From: Bradyrhizobium sp. Y36
GTDB lineage: Bacteria > Pseudomonadota > Alphaproteobacteria > Rhizobiales > Xanthobacteraceae
Direction of reading: 5' to 3'
NCBI RefSeq assembly: GCF_002531575.1
Contig: NZ_NWTI01000019.1
Coordinates: 118,010-182,009, forward strand
Length of the DNA stretch: 64,000 bases
Shown piece by piece: positions 33,030-46,256 of the stretch (the first letter of the stretch is position 1; every line of letters begins with the position of its first letter). A program made the translations under genes and the position numbers. Below the pieces are notes generated by a model. That model ran no database searches. It saw only the letters and a list, made by a program, of their open reading frames with translations, and was not told the DNA's origin.

Positions 33030-35927
33030 TTACTCCGCGGCCTCGGCCGGCACGATGCGGCGGGATTGCCGCGCCTGCGCGTCGTAAGCCTTCTGCCAGT
33101 CGGACGGGCCGTTCGACGGCGAGATCTGCACCGCCGTCACCTTGTATTCAGGGCAATTGGTCGCCCAGTCCGAATAGTCGGTCGTGATGACGTTGGCCTG
33201 CGTATCCGGATGGTGGAAGGTGGTGTAGACGACGCCGGGCGCGACGCGGTCGGTGATCTCCGCACGCAGCGTGGTCTCGCCGGCGCGGCTCTTCAGCCGC
33301 ACCCAGTCGCCGTCGCGCACGCCACGCTGCTCGGCATCGTGCGGATGGATCTCGAGGCGATCCTCGGCATGCCAGACCACGTTGTCGGTGCGCCGCGTCT
33401 GCGCGCCGACATTGTACTGGCTGAGGATGCGGCCGGTGGTGAGCAGAAGGGGATAGCGCGGGCCGGTGCGTTCGTCGGTCGCGACATATTCGGTGACGAC
33501 GAACTTGCCCTTGCCCCGAACGAAGCCGTCGATATGCATCACCGGCGTGCCCTCGGGCGCCTTCTCGTTGCAGGGCCACTGCACCGAGCCGAGCTCGTCC
33601 AGCTTGGCGTAGGAGACGCCGGCGAAGGTCGGCGTCAGTGCCGCGATCTCGTCCATGATCTCGGAAGGGTGGCTGTACTTCATCTCGAAGCCCATCGCCT
33701 TGGCAAGGCCGATGGTGACCTCCCAGTCCGCCATGCCGTTCTTCGGCGTCATCACCTTGCGCACGCGCTGGATGCGGCGTTCGGCATTGGTGAAGGTGCC
33801 GTCCTTCTCGAGGAAGCTCGAGCCGGGCAGGAAGACGTGGGCGTAGTTCGCTGTCTCGTTCAGGAAGAGGTCGTGGACGATGACGCATTCCATCGCCGAC
33901 AGCGCCGCCACCACGTGGCTGGTGTTGGGATCGGACTGCAGGATGTCCTCGCCCTGTACGTAGATGCCCATGAACGTGCCTTCGACCGCGGCATCGAACA
34001 TGTTGGGAATGCGCAGGCCCGGCTCGGGGTTGAGCTTGACGTTCCACAGCGCCTCGAACTGGTCGCGCACGGCATCGCCGGAGATGTGGCGATAGCCGGG
34101 TAGCTCGTGCGGGAACGAGCCCATGTCGCAGGAGCCCTGCACGTTGTTCTGCCCGCGCAGCGGGTTCACGCCGACGCCGGGACGGCCGATATTGCCGGTC
34201 GCCATCGCAAGGTTCGCGATCGCGATCACGGTGGTCGAGCCCTGGCTGTGCTCGGTGACGCCGAGCCCGTAATAGATCGCGCCGTTGCCGCCGGTGGCAT
34301 AGGCGCGGGCCGCCTCGCGCAGATCCTTCGGATTGACGCCGGTGAGGATGGCGGTGGCTTCCGGGCTGTTGTTCGGCTGGGCGACGAAGGCTGCCCATTC
34401 CTCGAACTCGCTCCAGTCGCAGCGCTCGCGCACGAAGGCTTCGTTGACGAGGCCCTCGGTGACGATGACATGCGCGATCGCCGTCATGACCGCGACGTTG
34501 GTGCCGGGCATCAGGGGCAGGTGGAGCGCCTTGACGTGCGGCGATTCCACCATTTCGGTGCGGCGCGGATCGATCACGATCAGCCTGGCGCCCTGGCGCA
34601 GCCGCTTCTTCAGACGCGAGGCGAACACCGGGTGAGCGGAAGCTGGGTTGGCACCGATCACGACCACGACGTCGGTGTCCTCGACCGAGTCGAAATCCTG
34701 CGTGCCTGCGGAGGTGCCGAAGGTGGTGGCGAGGCCGTAGCCGGTCGGCGAGTGGCAGACGCGGGCGCAGGTGTCGACATTGTTGTTGCCGAAGCCGGCG
34801 CGGATCAGCTTCTGCACCAGATAGGTTTCCTCGTTGGTGCAGCGGGACGAGGTGATGCCGCCAATGGCGTCGCGGCCGTATGTCTGCTGGATGCCGCGCA
34901 TCCTGGCGGCGGCGAACGAGAACGCTTCATCCCAGGACACTTCACGCCAGGGATCCTCGATCCGATCGCGGATCATCGGCTTGAGAATGCGTTCCTTGTG
35001 GTTGGTGTAACCCCAGGCGAAGCGGCCCTTGACGCAGGAATGGCCGCGATTGGCCTTGCCGTCCTTGTAAGGCACCATGCGCACCACTTCCTCGCCGCGC
35101 ATCTCGGCCTTGAAGGCGCAGCCGACGCCGCAATAGGCGCAGGTGGTGACGACCGAATGCTCGGGCTGGCCGATCTCGATCACGGATTTCTCGGTCAGCG
35201 TCGCGGTCGGGCAGGCCTGCACGCAGGCGCCGCAGGAGACGCACTCGGAGCCGAGGAAGCTCTCGCTCATGCCGGGCGAGACTCGGCTGTTGAAGCCGCG
35301 GCCGGAGATGGTCAGGGCGAAGGTGCCTTGCACCTCCTCGCAGGCGCGGACACAGCGCGAGCAGACGATGCACTTGGAGGGATCATAGGTGAAGTACGGG
35401 TTGGACTCGTCCTTCGGTATCCAGTGGTCGTTGTCGCAGCCGTGGCTCTCGCCAGGTGTCTTGTTCGGAGTCTTGGCGAAGACGTGATTCTCGCCCTCAT
35501 AGCCGTAGCGCACGTCGCGCAGGCCGACGGCACCGGCCATGTCCTGCAATTCGCAGTCGCCATTGGCGCCGCAGGTGAGACAATCGAGCGGATGGTCGGA
35601 GATGTAGAGCTCCATCACGCCCTTGCGCAGCTTCTTCAGCCGCTCGCTCTGGGTATGCACGACGAGGCCGGGCATCACAGGCGTGGTGCAGGATGCCGGC
35701 GTGCCGGCGCGGCCTTCGATCTCGACGAGGCAGAGGCGGCAGGAGCCGTAGGCGTCGACCATGTCGGTCGCGCAGAGCTTGGGGATCTGGTGGCCCGCGT
35801 CCATCGCGGCACGCATGATCGAGGTGCCCTCGGGCACCGTGACCCGGTTTCCGTCGATGGTCAGCGTCACCATCGTCTCCGACTTCGAGCGCGGCGTGCC
35901 GTAGTCGATTTCTTCGATCAAAGACAT
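33030..35927 (-). CDS. fdsA: NAD-dependent formate dehydrogenase, molybdopterin alpha subunit
   Basis: A 965-residue protein. The N-terminal 2Fe-2S ferredoxin domain (Cys52, Cys63, Cys66, Cys80) is followed by a His/Cys 4Fe-4S cluster segment (DHPLDCLTCGANGDC) and two 4Fe-4S clusters (CIVCSRCVRAC and CVSCGACVQAC). A molybdopterin oxidoreductase domain has the proximal cluster CAYCGVGC and the Mo-ligand cysteine region DTCARVCHSPTG. It oxidises formate to CO2 and passes electrons to FdsB/FdsG for NAD reduction. The ATG at 35927 has AGGAG seven bases upstream. The cluster pattern is complete. The Mo ligand appears to be cysteine, not selenocysteine. Confidence 0.96.
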   Translation of the reverse strand: MSLIEEIDYGTPRSKSETMVTLTIDGNRVTVPEGTSIMRAAMDAGHQIPKLCATDMVDAYGSCRLCLVEIEGRAGTPASCTTPVMPGLVVHTQSERLKKLRKGVMELYISDHPLDCLTCGANGDCELQDMAGAVGLRDVRYGYEGENHVFAKTPNKTPGESHGCDNDHWIPKDESNPYFTYDPSKCIVCSRCVRACEEVQGTFALTISGRGFNSRVSPGMSESFLGSECVSCGACVQACPTATLTEKSVIEIGQPEHSVVTTCAYCGVGCAFKAEMRGEEVVRMVPYKDGKANRGHSCVKGRFAWGYTNHKERILKPMIRDRIEDPWREVSWDEAFSFAAARMRGIQQTYGRDAIGGITSSRCTNEETYLVQKLIRAGFGNNNVDTCARVCHSPTGYGLATTFGTSAGTQDFDSVEDTDVVVVIGANPASAHPVFASRLKKRLRQGARLIVIDPRRTEMVESPHVKALHLPLMPGTNVAVMTAIAHVIVTEGLVNEAFVRERCDWSEFEEWAAFVAQPNNSPEATAILTGVNPKDLREAARAYATGGNGAIYYGLGVTEHSQGSTTVIAIANLAMATGNIGRPGVGVNPLRGQNNVQGSCDMGSFPHELPGYRHISGDAVRDQFEALWNVKLNPEPGLRIPNMFDAAVEGTFMGIYVQGEDILQSDPNTSHVVAALSAMECVIVHDLFLNETANYAHVFLPGSSFLEKDGTFTNAERRIQRVRKVMTPKNGMADWEVTIGLAKAMGFEMKYSHPSEIMDEIAALTPTFAGVSYAKLDELGSVQWPCNEKAPEGTPVMHIDGFVRGKGKFVVTEYVATDERTGPRYPLLLTTGRILSQYNVGAQTRRTDNVVWHAEDRLEIHPHDAEQRGVRDGDWVRLKSRAGETTLRAEITDRVAPGVVYTTFHHPDTQANVITTDYSDWATNCPEYKVTAVQISPSNGPSDWQKAYDAQARQSRRIVPAEAAE

Positions 35928-35937
35928 CGTCGTTCTC

Positions 35938-37490
<1,553 letters not shown>

Positions 37491-37494
<4 letters not shown>

Positions 37495-37967
37495 CGCTGT
37501 GCGTCCGCAACCAGCGCGTCGAGGCGCTTTTGGTCGAGCCGGCCAATCAGGCGGCCGTCGAGCATCGCGGACGGCGCTGTCGCGCACAGGCCGAGGCAGT
37601 AGATCGGCTCCAGCGTGACGCGATCATCGGGCGTGGTGCTGCCGAGCGACACGCCGAGCTTTGCTTCCGCGCGCGCCGCCAGCGCATCGCCCCCCGCGGC
37701 CTGGCAGGCCTCGGCGCGGCACAGCTTCAGCACGTGGCGGCCGGCCGGCTTGCGGCGGAAATCATGATAGAACGTGAACACGCCATGCACTTCGGCGCGC
37801 GACAGATTGAGCGCCTGCGCCACCATGGGAATGGCCGCCTCCGGCACGTAGCCGAACGCCTCCTGAAGCGCATGCAGGATGACCAGCGTCGCGCCTTCCT
37901 GGTCGGCATGTTCGGCGATGATCTCGGCGCCGCGCGTCTCGTTCCAAGGCTCAAAAACCGCTGTCAT
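37491..37967 (-). CDS. fdsG: NAD-dependent formate dehydrogenase, gamma subunit
   Basis: A 158-residue protein related to the complex I 24-kDa subunit. Its 2Fe-2S ligands are in LKLCRAEACQAAGG and EPIYCLGLCATAPSAM. It completes the FdsABG diaphorase unit. It is the first gene of the minus-strand operon fdsG-fdsB-fdsA-fdhD-fdsD, all with overlaps or gaps of 10 bases or less. It faces a divergent LysR-type regulator across a 224-bp promoter region that contains two inverted repeats. Confidence 0.95.
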
Positions 37968-38049
37968 TCGTCGTTCTCAACCTGAGCGTTTCCTCCGCGC
38001 AAACTAGTTGGAATCATTCGAAGATCAATAAAGCGGTCCCGTGCTGCGA

Positions 38050-38073
38050 TTGCGAATTCAGATCGATTTGCAA
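38050..38073. promoter_or_regulatory. Candidate LysR operator between fdsG and its regulator
   Basis: TTGCGAAT (38050-38057) and ATTTGCAA (38066-38073) form an inverted repeat with one mismatch and an 8-base spacer, 83 bases upstream of fdsG. A further ATTTGCCAA half-site is at 38092. The arrangement suits a LysR-type activator acting on the divergent promoters. Confidence 0.45.
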
Positions 38074-38145
38074 CCGCCATCGGTCGATACGATTTGCCAA
38101 TGAAAGTTGGATCGGCTGCCGGTTTTTGCGTGTTGGTGCAGGGCC

Positions 38146-38165
38146 GGCATGCTAGCTTGCATGCC
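38146..38165. promoter_or_regulatory. Perfect inverted repeat before the LysR gene
   Basis: GGCATGC (38146-38152) and GCATGCC (38159-38165) are separated by TAGCTT, 26 bases before the LysR start codon. It could be an autoregulatory site or an mRNA leader hairpin. Confidence 0.4.
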
Positions 38166-38191
38166 AGACGAGAATTCGGGGAGACGACCGG

Positions 38192-39085
38192 TTGATCGAC
38201 AAGCTTGAACTATTGCTGGCGCTGGCGAAGGAGCGGCATTTCGGACGCGCGGCGGAAGTCTGTGGCGTGACGCAGCCGACGATGTCGACCGGGCTCAAGC
38301 AGCTCGAGGAAATTCTCGGCGTGATGCTGGTTCAGCGCGGGTCCCGTTTCCAGGGGTTCACTCCCGAAGGCGAGCGGGCACTGGACTGGGCGCGGCGGAT
38401 CGTCGGCGATGCCCGCGCGATGCGTGACGAGATCAACGGGCTGAAGCATCAGCTCTCCGGCGAGATCCGCATTGCGGCGATTCCGACCGTGCTCGGCATG
38501 GTGGCGGCGCTGACGACGCCGTTCCGCGCCCGGCATCCCGAGGTGCGCTTCCGCATCCAGTCCACCACCTCGTCCGAGGTGCTAGGGCTTCTGGAAAATC
38601 TCGAGGTCGATGCGGGGCTGACCTATATCGAGAACGAGCCGATCGGCAAGGTGCGTACCATTCCGCTCTACAACGAGAGCTATCGTCTCCTGACGGCGCC
38701 GGACGGGATGTTCGGCGACCGCGAGACGGTGACGTGGGAGGAGGTCGGGCAGGTGCCGCTATGCCTGCTGACGCCCGACATGCAGAACCGCCGCATCATC
38801 GACCGCGCGCTGCGTTCGGTCGGCGCGGAGGCGACGCCGACGTTGACCTCGAACTCGCTGCTCGTGCTGTTCACGCATGTGAAGACTGGACGCTGGGCGA
38901 GCGTGATGCCGGCCAAGCTTGCCGAGACGCTCGGCCTCTCGGACACCGTCCGCTCGATCCCGATCACCGATCCCGAGGTCAATTACAGCATCGGCATGGT
39001 GATCCCGCAGCGCGATCCGATGACGCCGCTGATCGCGGCGCTCGTCAACGTCGCGCGGGAAGTCGCGCCGTCGCTGCAGCTGTAG
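38192..39085 (+). CDS. LysR-family transcriptional regulator (probable fds regulator)
   Basis: A 297-residue LysR-type regulator with an N-terminal helix-turn-helix (KERHFGRAAEVCGVTQPTMSTGLKQLE) and a periplasmic-binding-protein-like effector domain from about 90. The start is TTG, supported by GGGGAG at the right distance; no ATG fits. It is divergently transcribed from the formate dehydrogenase operon, as FdsR is in other proteobacteria, and is inferred to control it. The effector, perhaps formate, is not readable from sequence. Confidence 0.88.
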   Translation: MIDKLELLLALAKERHFGRAAEVCGVTQPTMSTGLKQLEEILGVMLVQRGSRFQGFTPEGERALDWARRIVGDARAMRDEINGLKHQLSGEIRIAAIPTVLGMVAALTTPFRARHPEVRFRIQSTTSSEVLGLLENLEVDAGLTYIENEPIGKVRTIPLYNESYRLLTAPDGMFGDRETVTWEEVGQVPLCLLTPDMQNRRIIDRALRSVGAEATPTLTSNSLLVLFTHVKTGRWASVMPAKLAETLGLSDTVRSIPITDPEVNYSIGMVIPQRDPMTPLIAALVNVAREVAPSLQL

Positions 39086-39088
39086 GGA

Positions 39089-41419
<2,331 letters not shown>

Positions 41420-41659
41420 GCCTTCGGCCCCCTGAAAACCAGCTTGCAACTGAAGTCCGGAAGCAGCCCCACATCGCTTCCGAATCACAGCGATTTGAAT
41501 CCAGTTTTCGCGGGGTGTCGAGAGTCAATGAATCGTTAACGCGTATTTATTCTTATCCAACGCGCAGTTTGTGTCTCGCGCGTCCGCAAACTCACGGGCG
41601 GGAGGAGTCCGAAACGAGAACGTGTGACTCCTCGCACGCTCTTCAATTCTTTTGCCTCG

Positions 41660-43033
41660 TCAGCCGCGCGGTGGTTCCGCGTGGCTGATCACACGCTTCA
41701 CGCTCGGGAACGCACGCCGCAATGCGCGTTCGATCGCGTCGACGTGCTCGTGCACCTTGATCACGCTCATCGACGGCGTGGCGCGGCAGTGGAAGTTGAC
41801 GATCTCGCCGGCATCGGTGTTGCGAACACGGACATTATGGATGTCGTGGATCTCGCCGTCGGCGGCATACTCCGTCAGCGCGGCGGCGATGGTCCGCACC
41901 CGCTCAGGCGCGGCATCGACCCCGAACGGCAGTTCCGGCTCCAGCGGCTCGATATGGACGTCGACCTCGACGTCCTCGCCGAACTCTTCCTGGATGTTGC
42001 GTTCCAGGCTGTTGGCGATGTCATGGGCGGCATCCAACTGCATGGCGCCATCGACCTCGAGGTCGATGCTGACGATCAGCTTGGCGCCGAGATCGTGCAC
42101 CGTGACGTGGTGGACGGCGAGGCTGGAATTGCGCGCGATCACCATGATGCGGTCGCGCACGGTCTCGTTGTTGCGCGCGACGGGGACCGGGGTGAAGGTG
42201 AGGTCGGCATCGCCGAACGCCTGGTCGACGGCGGCCTGCACCTTGCGCTTGATCTCCTCGACGCGGTCGATCGGATAGGTCCGCGGCACCTTTGCGATGG
42301 TGTCGATGAAGGTGGTCGCACCGACCATGCGCACGCGCAAGCGCTCGACGTCGATCACGCCGGGCACGCTCAGGATCGCGGCCGTGGCCTTTTCCTGCGC
42401 GCCTTCCGGGGCGCGGTCGACCAGCGTCTGCACGGTCGAGCCGGCCATGCGCAGGCCGAGAGCTGCGATCATCACGGCGACCGCGGCGGCCGCCGCGGCG
42501 TCGCCCCACCAGAAGCCGAGCGCGGCGAGGATGAGGCCCACGATCACGGCGAACGAGCCCATCACGTCGGAGGCGAAATGCAGCGCGTCGGCCGCCAGCG
42601 CCTGGCTCCGCGTCTCGCGTGCGGCGCGGTGCAGGGCGCGGGCGCGCCAGAGATTGACGACGATGTCGATCACCAGCACGACGAAGGGGACGGCCGAGAT
42701 GGTCGGCGGCGGGGTTCCCTCGCTCAGCCGGCTGTAGGACTCGACCAGGATGCCGCCGGCGAGCACGTAGAGCAGGGCGGTGACGCCGAGCGCCGAGATG
42801 CTCTCCAGCTTGCCGTGGCCGTAATGGTGCTCGTCGTCCGCCGGCTTGTCGGACACCCGCACCACCGCCCAGGTGATGATGGTGGCGACGAGGTCGATCG
42901 AGGAGTGCAGGGCCTCGGAGATCAGCGCGAGCGAGCCGATCGCGATCCCGACCGCAAATTTGGCCGCCGCCATGCCGCCGCTGGCGAAGATCGAGATGGC
43001 CGCGACCGATGTCTTATTGTGCTGGGTGGTCAT
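41660..43033 (-). CDS. Cation diffusion facilitator (CDF) family metal efflux protein
   Basis: A 457-residue protein. The transmembrane part (about 12-215, six helices) carries the metal-site residues LISEALHSSIDLVAT and ALHFASDVMGS (HxxxD). The cytoplasmic part is unusually long, about 240 residues instead of 90-100, and appears to hold two ferredoxin-like dimerisation domains in tandem (around 225-300 and 320-455). CDF proteins export Zn, Co, Cd, Fe or Mn in exchange for protons. The specificity is not determined. A histidine-rich loop (DDEHHYGHGK) is present. Confidence 0.88.
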   Translation of the reverse strand: MTTQHNKTSVAAISIFASGGMAAAKFAVGIAIGSLALISEALHSSIDLVATIITWAVVRVSDKPADDEHHYGHGKLESISALGVTALLYVLAGGILVESYSRLSEGTPPPTISAVPFVVLVIDIVVNLWRARALHRAARETRSQALAADALHFASDVMGSFAVIVGLILAALGFWWGDAAAAAAVAVMIAALGLRMAGSTVQTLVDRAPEGAQEKATAAILSVPGVIDVERLRVRMVGATTFIDTIAKVPRTYPIDRVEEIKRKVQAAVDQAFGDADLTFTPVPVARNNETVRDRIMVIARNSSLAVHHVTVHDLGAKLIVSIDLEVDGAMQLDAAHDIANSLERNIQEEFGEDVEVDVHIEPLEPELPFGVDAAPERVRTIAAALTEYAADGEIHDIHNVRVRNTDAGEIVNFHCRATPSMSVIKVHEHVDAIERALRRAFPSVKRVISHAEPPRG

Positions 43034-43128
43034 GGCGGGGGATTTAGCAGCCCACGGGTGAACATCAAGCGATGATCCACAGGGTTAGTCGCGAGTGAGT
43101 TGCAGAAGCGATCCGCGTTGCTCGATCT

Positions 43129-43222
43129 CGTAGGGTGGGCAAAGGCGCACTTGCGCCGTGCCCACGAGTCTTTTCCGATGGATACAGATACGTGGGCACG
43201 CTTCCGCTTTGCCCACCCTACG
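43129..43222. repeat. Palindromic repeat of the GTAGGGTGGGCAAAG type
   Basis: CGTAGGGTGGGCAAAG at 43129-43144 pairs with CTTTGCCCACCCTACG at 43207-43222. An inner pair is CGTGCCCACG (43157-43166) with CGTGGGCACG (43191-43200). It fills most of the gap between the CDF and oxidoreductase genes. A degenerate half-copy occurs at 59298-59334. Confidence 0.75.
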
Positions 43223-43241
43223 GGACCGTCGCTTTGGCTCC

Positions 43242-44210
43242 TTACAGCGTCACGACGATCTTCCCCAGATGCTTGTTCGCCTCCATGTGCGCGAACGCCT
43301 GGTCGATGTCGGCGAACGCATAGACCTTGTCGATCGGCAGCTGCAGTTTTCGCGACTCGACCGCGCCCCAGATGTCCTTGCGGACCTCCGCGAAGATCTC
43401 GCGGACCTCCTCGATGGTGCGGGTGCGGAAGGTGACGCCGACATAGTCGATGCGGCGCGCCGCATGCAGGTCGAAGTTGAAGTCGGCATGGGTGCCGCCG
43501 AGCCGGCCGACATTGACGATGCGGCCTTTCACCCTGGTCGCGGCGAGGTTCTGGCTGGCGACCTTGCCGGAGACCTGGTCGACGATGAGGTCGACACCTT
43601 CGCCGTTCGTCGCCGCCAGCACCTCGTCGACCCATTTGGGATCGGAAGAGTCGACCGCGAGGTCGGCGCCGTATTCCTTCAGCCGGCCGCGCCGATAGGC
43701 GTCGGTGGAGGAGCCGATCACGAGCTTGGCGCCCTTGAGCCGGGCAATCTGCATCGCCATCAGGCCGACTCCGGAGCTGGCGCCCTGGATCAGCACGCTC
43801 TGGCCCGGCTGCACGCCGCCGACGGTGACGACGGCATTGTGCATGGTCGCGAGTGCGACGGGCAGGGTGGCGGCTTCCTCGAAATTCATGTTCGAGGGCG
43901 CGTGGAACAGCCGGCCGTGGTCGGCCAGGGTGTATTCGGCAAACGCCGCGCCGCCGGAGCCCATGATGCGGTCTCCGACCTTGACGCCCTTCGCATCCGG
44001 TCCGAGCTCGGCGACCTCGCCGGCCCATTCCATGCCGAGCACGGTGCCGACGCCGCCGGCCGCGCCGTGGGCGTGGCCCTTGCGCATGCCGGTGTCGGCG
44101 CGATTGAGGCCGCAGGCGCGGACGCGCACCAGCACCTGCGCACCCTTCGGCTTTGGTTGAGCGACGTCGGAAATCCGGGCGCCCTCAGGGCCGTAGACAT
44201 AAGCCTTCAT
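43242..44210 (-). CDS. Zinc-binding alcohol dehydrogenase / quinone oxidoreductase family protein
   Basis: A 322-residue MDR-superfamily protein. It has a GroES-like N-terminal domain (VRVRACGLNRAD, GMEWAGEVAELG) and a Rossmann domain with the NADPH motif GASSGVGLMAMQIA (about 144-157). It has no structural zinc cysteines, which fits the zeta-crystallin/quinone oxidoreductase branch that is NADPH-dependent and zinc-free. The substrate is unknown. It lies 25 bp downstream of the nitronate monooxygenase gene on the same strand and is probably co-transcribed with it. Confidence 0.86.
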   Translation of the reverse strand: MKAYVYGPEGARISDVAQPKPKGAQVLVRVRACGLNRADTGMRKGHAHGAAGGVGTVLGMEWAGEVAELGPDAKGVKVGDRIMGSGGAAFAEYTLADHGRLFHAPSNMNFEEAATLPVALATMHNAVVTVGGVQPGQSVLIQGASSGVGLMAMQIARLKGAKLVIGSSTDAYRRGRLKEYGADLAVDSSDPKWVDEVLAATNGEGVDLIVDQVSGKVASQNLAATRVKGRIVNVGRLGGTHADFNFDLHAARRIDYVGVTFRTRTIEEVREIFAEVRKDIWGAVESRKLQLPIDKVYAFADIDQAFAHMEANKHLGKIVVTL

Positions 44211-44235
44211 GAATTGCTCTCGCTTCTTGCAGTGA

Positions 44236-45231
44236 CTATTCCGCGGCTTCGCGTTGCGGCTGAACGATCATGCCTTCGAGCCGGCTGCGGATGATGGCTT
44301 CAGCCTCGCGCACGATGCGCGAGACCAGCTCGGCGCAGGTCGGGATGTCCTGGATGAGGCCCTGGACCTGGCCAGCCGACCAGATGCCTTCGTCGGAATT
44401 GCCGGTGGCGTAGACCATCTTGCCGCGGGCGCCCGCGACAAGCTCGCGGATGTCCTCGAACCTGGCGCCTTCCTTCTCCATGGCGACGACCTTGGTCGAG
44501 ATCTCGTTTTTGGCGACGCGCGAGGTATTGCGCATGGTGCGGAAGATCAGCTCGGTCTCGCGCTCGTCATTGGCGACGATCTTCTCCTTGATGAGCTGAT
44601 GGATCGGGCTTTCCCTGGTCGCCATGAAGCGGGTGCCCATGTTGATGCCCTCGGCCCCCAGCGCCAGCGCAGCCACGAGACCGCGGGCATCGGCAAAGCC
44701 GCCGGAGGCGATCATCGGGATCTTGACCTTGTTGGCGGCGGCCGGGATCAGGATCAGGCCCGGCGTGTCGTCCTCGCCGGGATGGCCGGCGCATTCAAAC
44801 CCGTCGATCGAGATGGCGTCGACGCCCATGCGCTCGGCCGAGAGCGCGTGGCGGACGCTCGTGCATTTGTGCACGACCTTGACGCCGTTCTTCTTGAACT
44901 CGTCGACATGCTCCTGCGGCTTGTTGCCGGCGGTCTCGACCACCTTGATGCCGGCCTCGATGATGGCGGCGCGGTATTCGGCATAAGGCGGCGGCTTGAT
45001 CGCGGGCAGGATGGTGAGGTTGACGCCGAACGGCTTGTCGGTGAGGTCGCGGCAGCGCGCGATCTCCCTGGTCAGGTCCTCCGGCGTCGGCTGCGTCAGC
45101 GCCGTGATGAAGCCGAGCGCGCCGGCATTGGCAACCGCGGCAACCAGTTCGGCGCGCCCGACCCATTGCATGCCGCCCTGGACGATCGGATGCTCGACGC
45201 CGACGAGTTTTGTGAACCGTGTCTGCAACAT
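44236..45231 (-). CDS. Nitronate monooxygenase (2-nitropropane dioxygenase-like)
   Basis: A 331-residue TIM-barrel flavoprotein. The FMN-binding pattern starts at HPIVQGGMQWVGRAELVAAVANAGALGF, followed by GFECAGHPGEDD (about 146-157) and the phosphate-binding loop IASGGFADARGLVAALALGAEGI with GTRFMAT. These enzymes oxidise alkyl nitronates such as propionate-3-nitronate, though many family members have unknown substrates. It heads a likely two-gene operon with the oxidoreductase downstream. Confidence 0.87.
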   Translation of the reverse strand: MLQTRFTKLVGVEHPIVQGGMQWVGRAELVAAVANAGALGFITALTQPTPEDLTREIARCRDLTDKPFGVNLTILPAIKPPPYAEYRAAIIEAGIKVVETAGNKPQEHVDEFKKNGVKVVHKCTSVRHALSAERMGVDAISIDGFECAGHPGEDDTPGLILIPAAANKVKIPMIASGGFADARGLVAALALGAEGINMGTRFMATRESPIHQLIKEKIVANDERETELIFRTMRNTSRVAKNEISTKVVAMEKEGARFEDIRELVAGARGKMVYATGNSDEGIWSAGQVQGLIQDIPTCAELVSRIVREAEAIIRSRLEGMIVQPQREAAE

Positions 45232-45522
45232 GGATGTGTTTCCCCCCGGGTGGCCCGCAGGCTCTGTTGTCGGTTGATGACGGGAAGGATGCCGCCGGGG
45301 ATGGCAAAAGTCTATCAGCGGGGGCGTGCGGCAGGGGCGGGGCGATCATGCGGGGATGAGGGTGATTCCGCGGGGCGGATAATTCCTGTCCCTTCACTGC
45401 CGCAGCCACGGCTTTGGCCATGACGGCGGTGAGGCTGGAATGCGCCATTGCCTCAGCAACGACTGAGTATGCGGGGCTCTCGGAGGCCGTCAACGCGCAT
45501 TCCCCTACAGGCGCGCCTTCAC

Positions 45523-46100
45523 ACTCTCGCGGCTCATTTCGCCCGAGCTTTGCTTCGTCGCATCGCCCTTATCGAGACAAGGGCGCAGGGAAGACCGGGC
45601 GCCGGCTGGCACCCGCAGTCCGTGCGCAAGAGAATGCACACGGGGTGGACCACAGGTGAGCCGAACGCCCGGCCTTCCCTGCGCGATGGTTTACGGCGTA
45701 CTTCGTGCTCTCCTCGGGGAGCGATGCACTATTGCCCCCGTCGCCATGCAGCTGTTCGATGCGCGCCGGTTGGCCGCCACATCACCGCAGGACTTGACGC
45801 ACAGACCCCGGGCGTCAGGACCACACGACTTGACCGTCCGCGCACGTCCTCGCTGGGACTTCGAGTGCTGGCGTGTGCTCACGCCCGAAGCCATGCGAAG
45901 ACGCTGTCGGCGCCGGGTCGTATGCGCGGAAAGCGCCTTGCTCACGGTGTCCCGCCCTGCAACGCACCTCGCGCCCGACGCCGTCGCGTCCATCGCTGCC
46001 CGGCCCGCGGTTCGTGACGATCGCGATCCGCCCCTCGTCTCGGGCCAGGGTGGCTTGCTTGTACGGCAAATCAGAATTTCGGTAAAGTGGAATATTTTGG
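45523..46100 (+). repeat. Dispersed 590-bp repeat, copy 2 (inverted relative to copy 1)
   Basis: This copy reads on the plus strand and matches copy 1 at 7261-7848 read on the minus strand. It ends in the same TTGTACGGCAAA-type block. It occupies most of the 1-kb gap between the nitronate monooxygenase (start 45231) and the next gene (stop 46257). I see no convincing gene in that gap. The shared peptide-like stretches change frame between copies. Confidence 0.75.
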
Positions 46101-46256
46101 CGCGCGGGGATTGACAGGCGGGGTCGAGGAATTGACGGGGTGTTTTGCCCGGCGGGCGAGGGGTGTCACGCCGAACGCCTGACGGGCAATAGCCGACGCC
46201 GGTCCCGGATTTCGCTTTTGCTCCATCCGAGCTGCATGGTCGTCGCTACACGGGCG

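Noticed and set aside
45448..46114. Protein-like open frames inside the second dispersed repeat copy
   Set aside because: The matching frames in copy 1 are broken by indels at different points, so the conservation is at DNA level.
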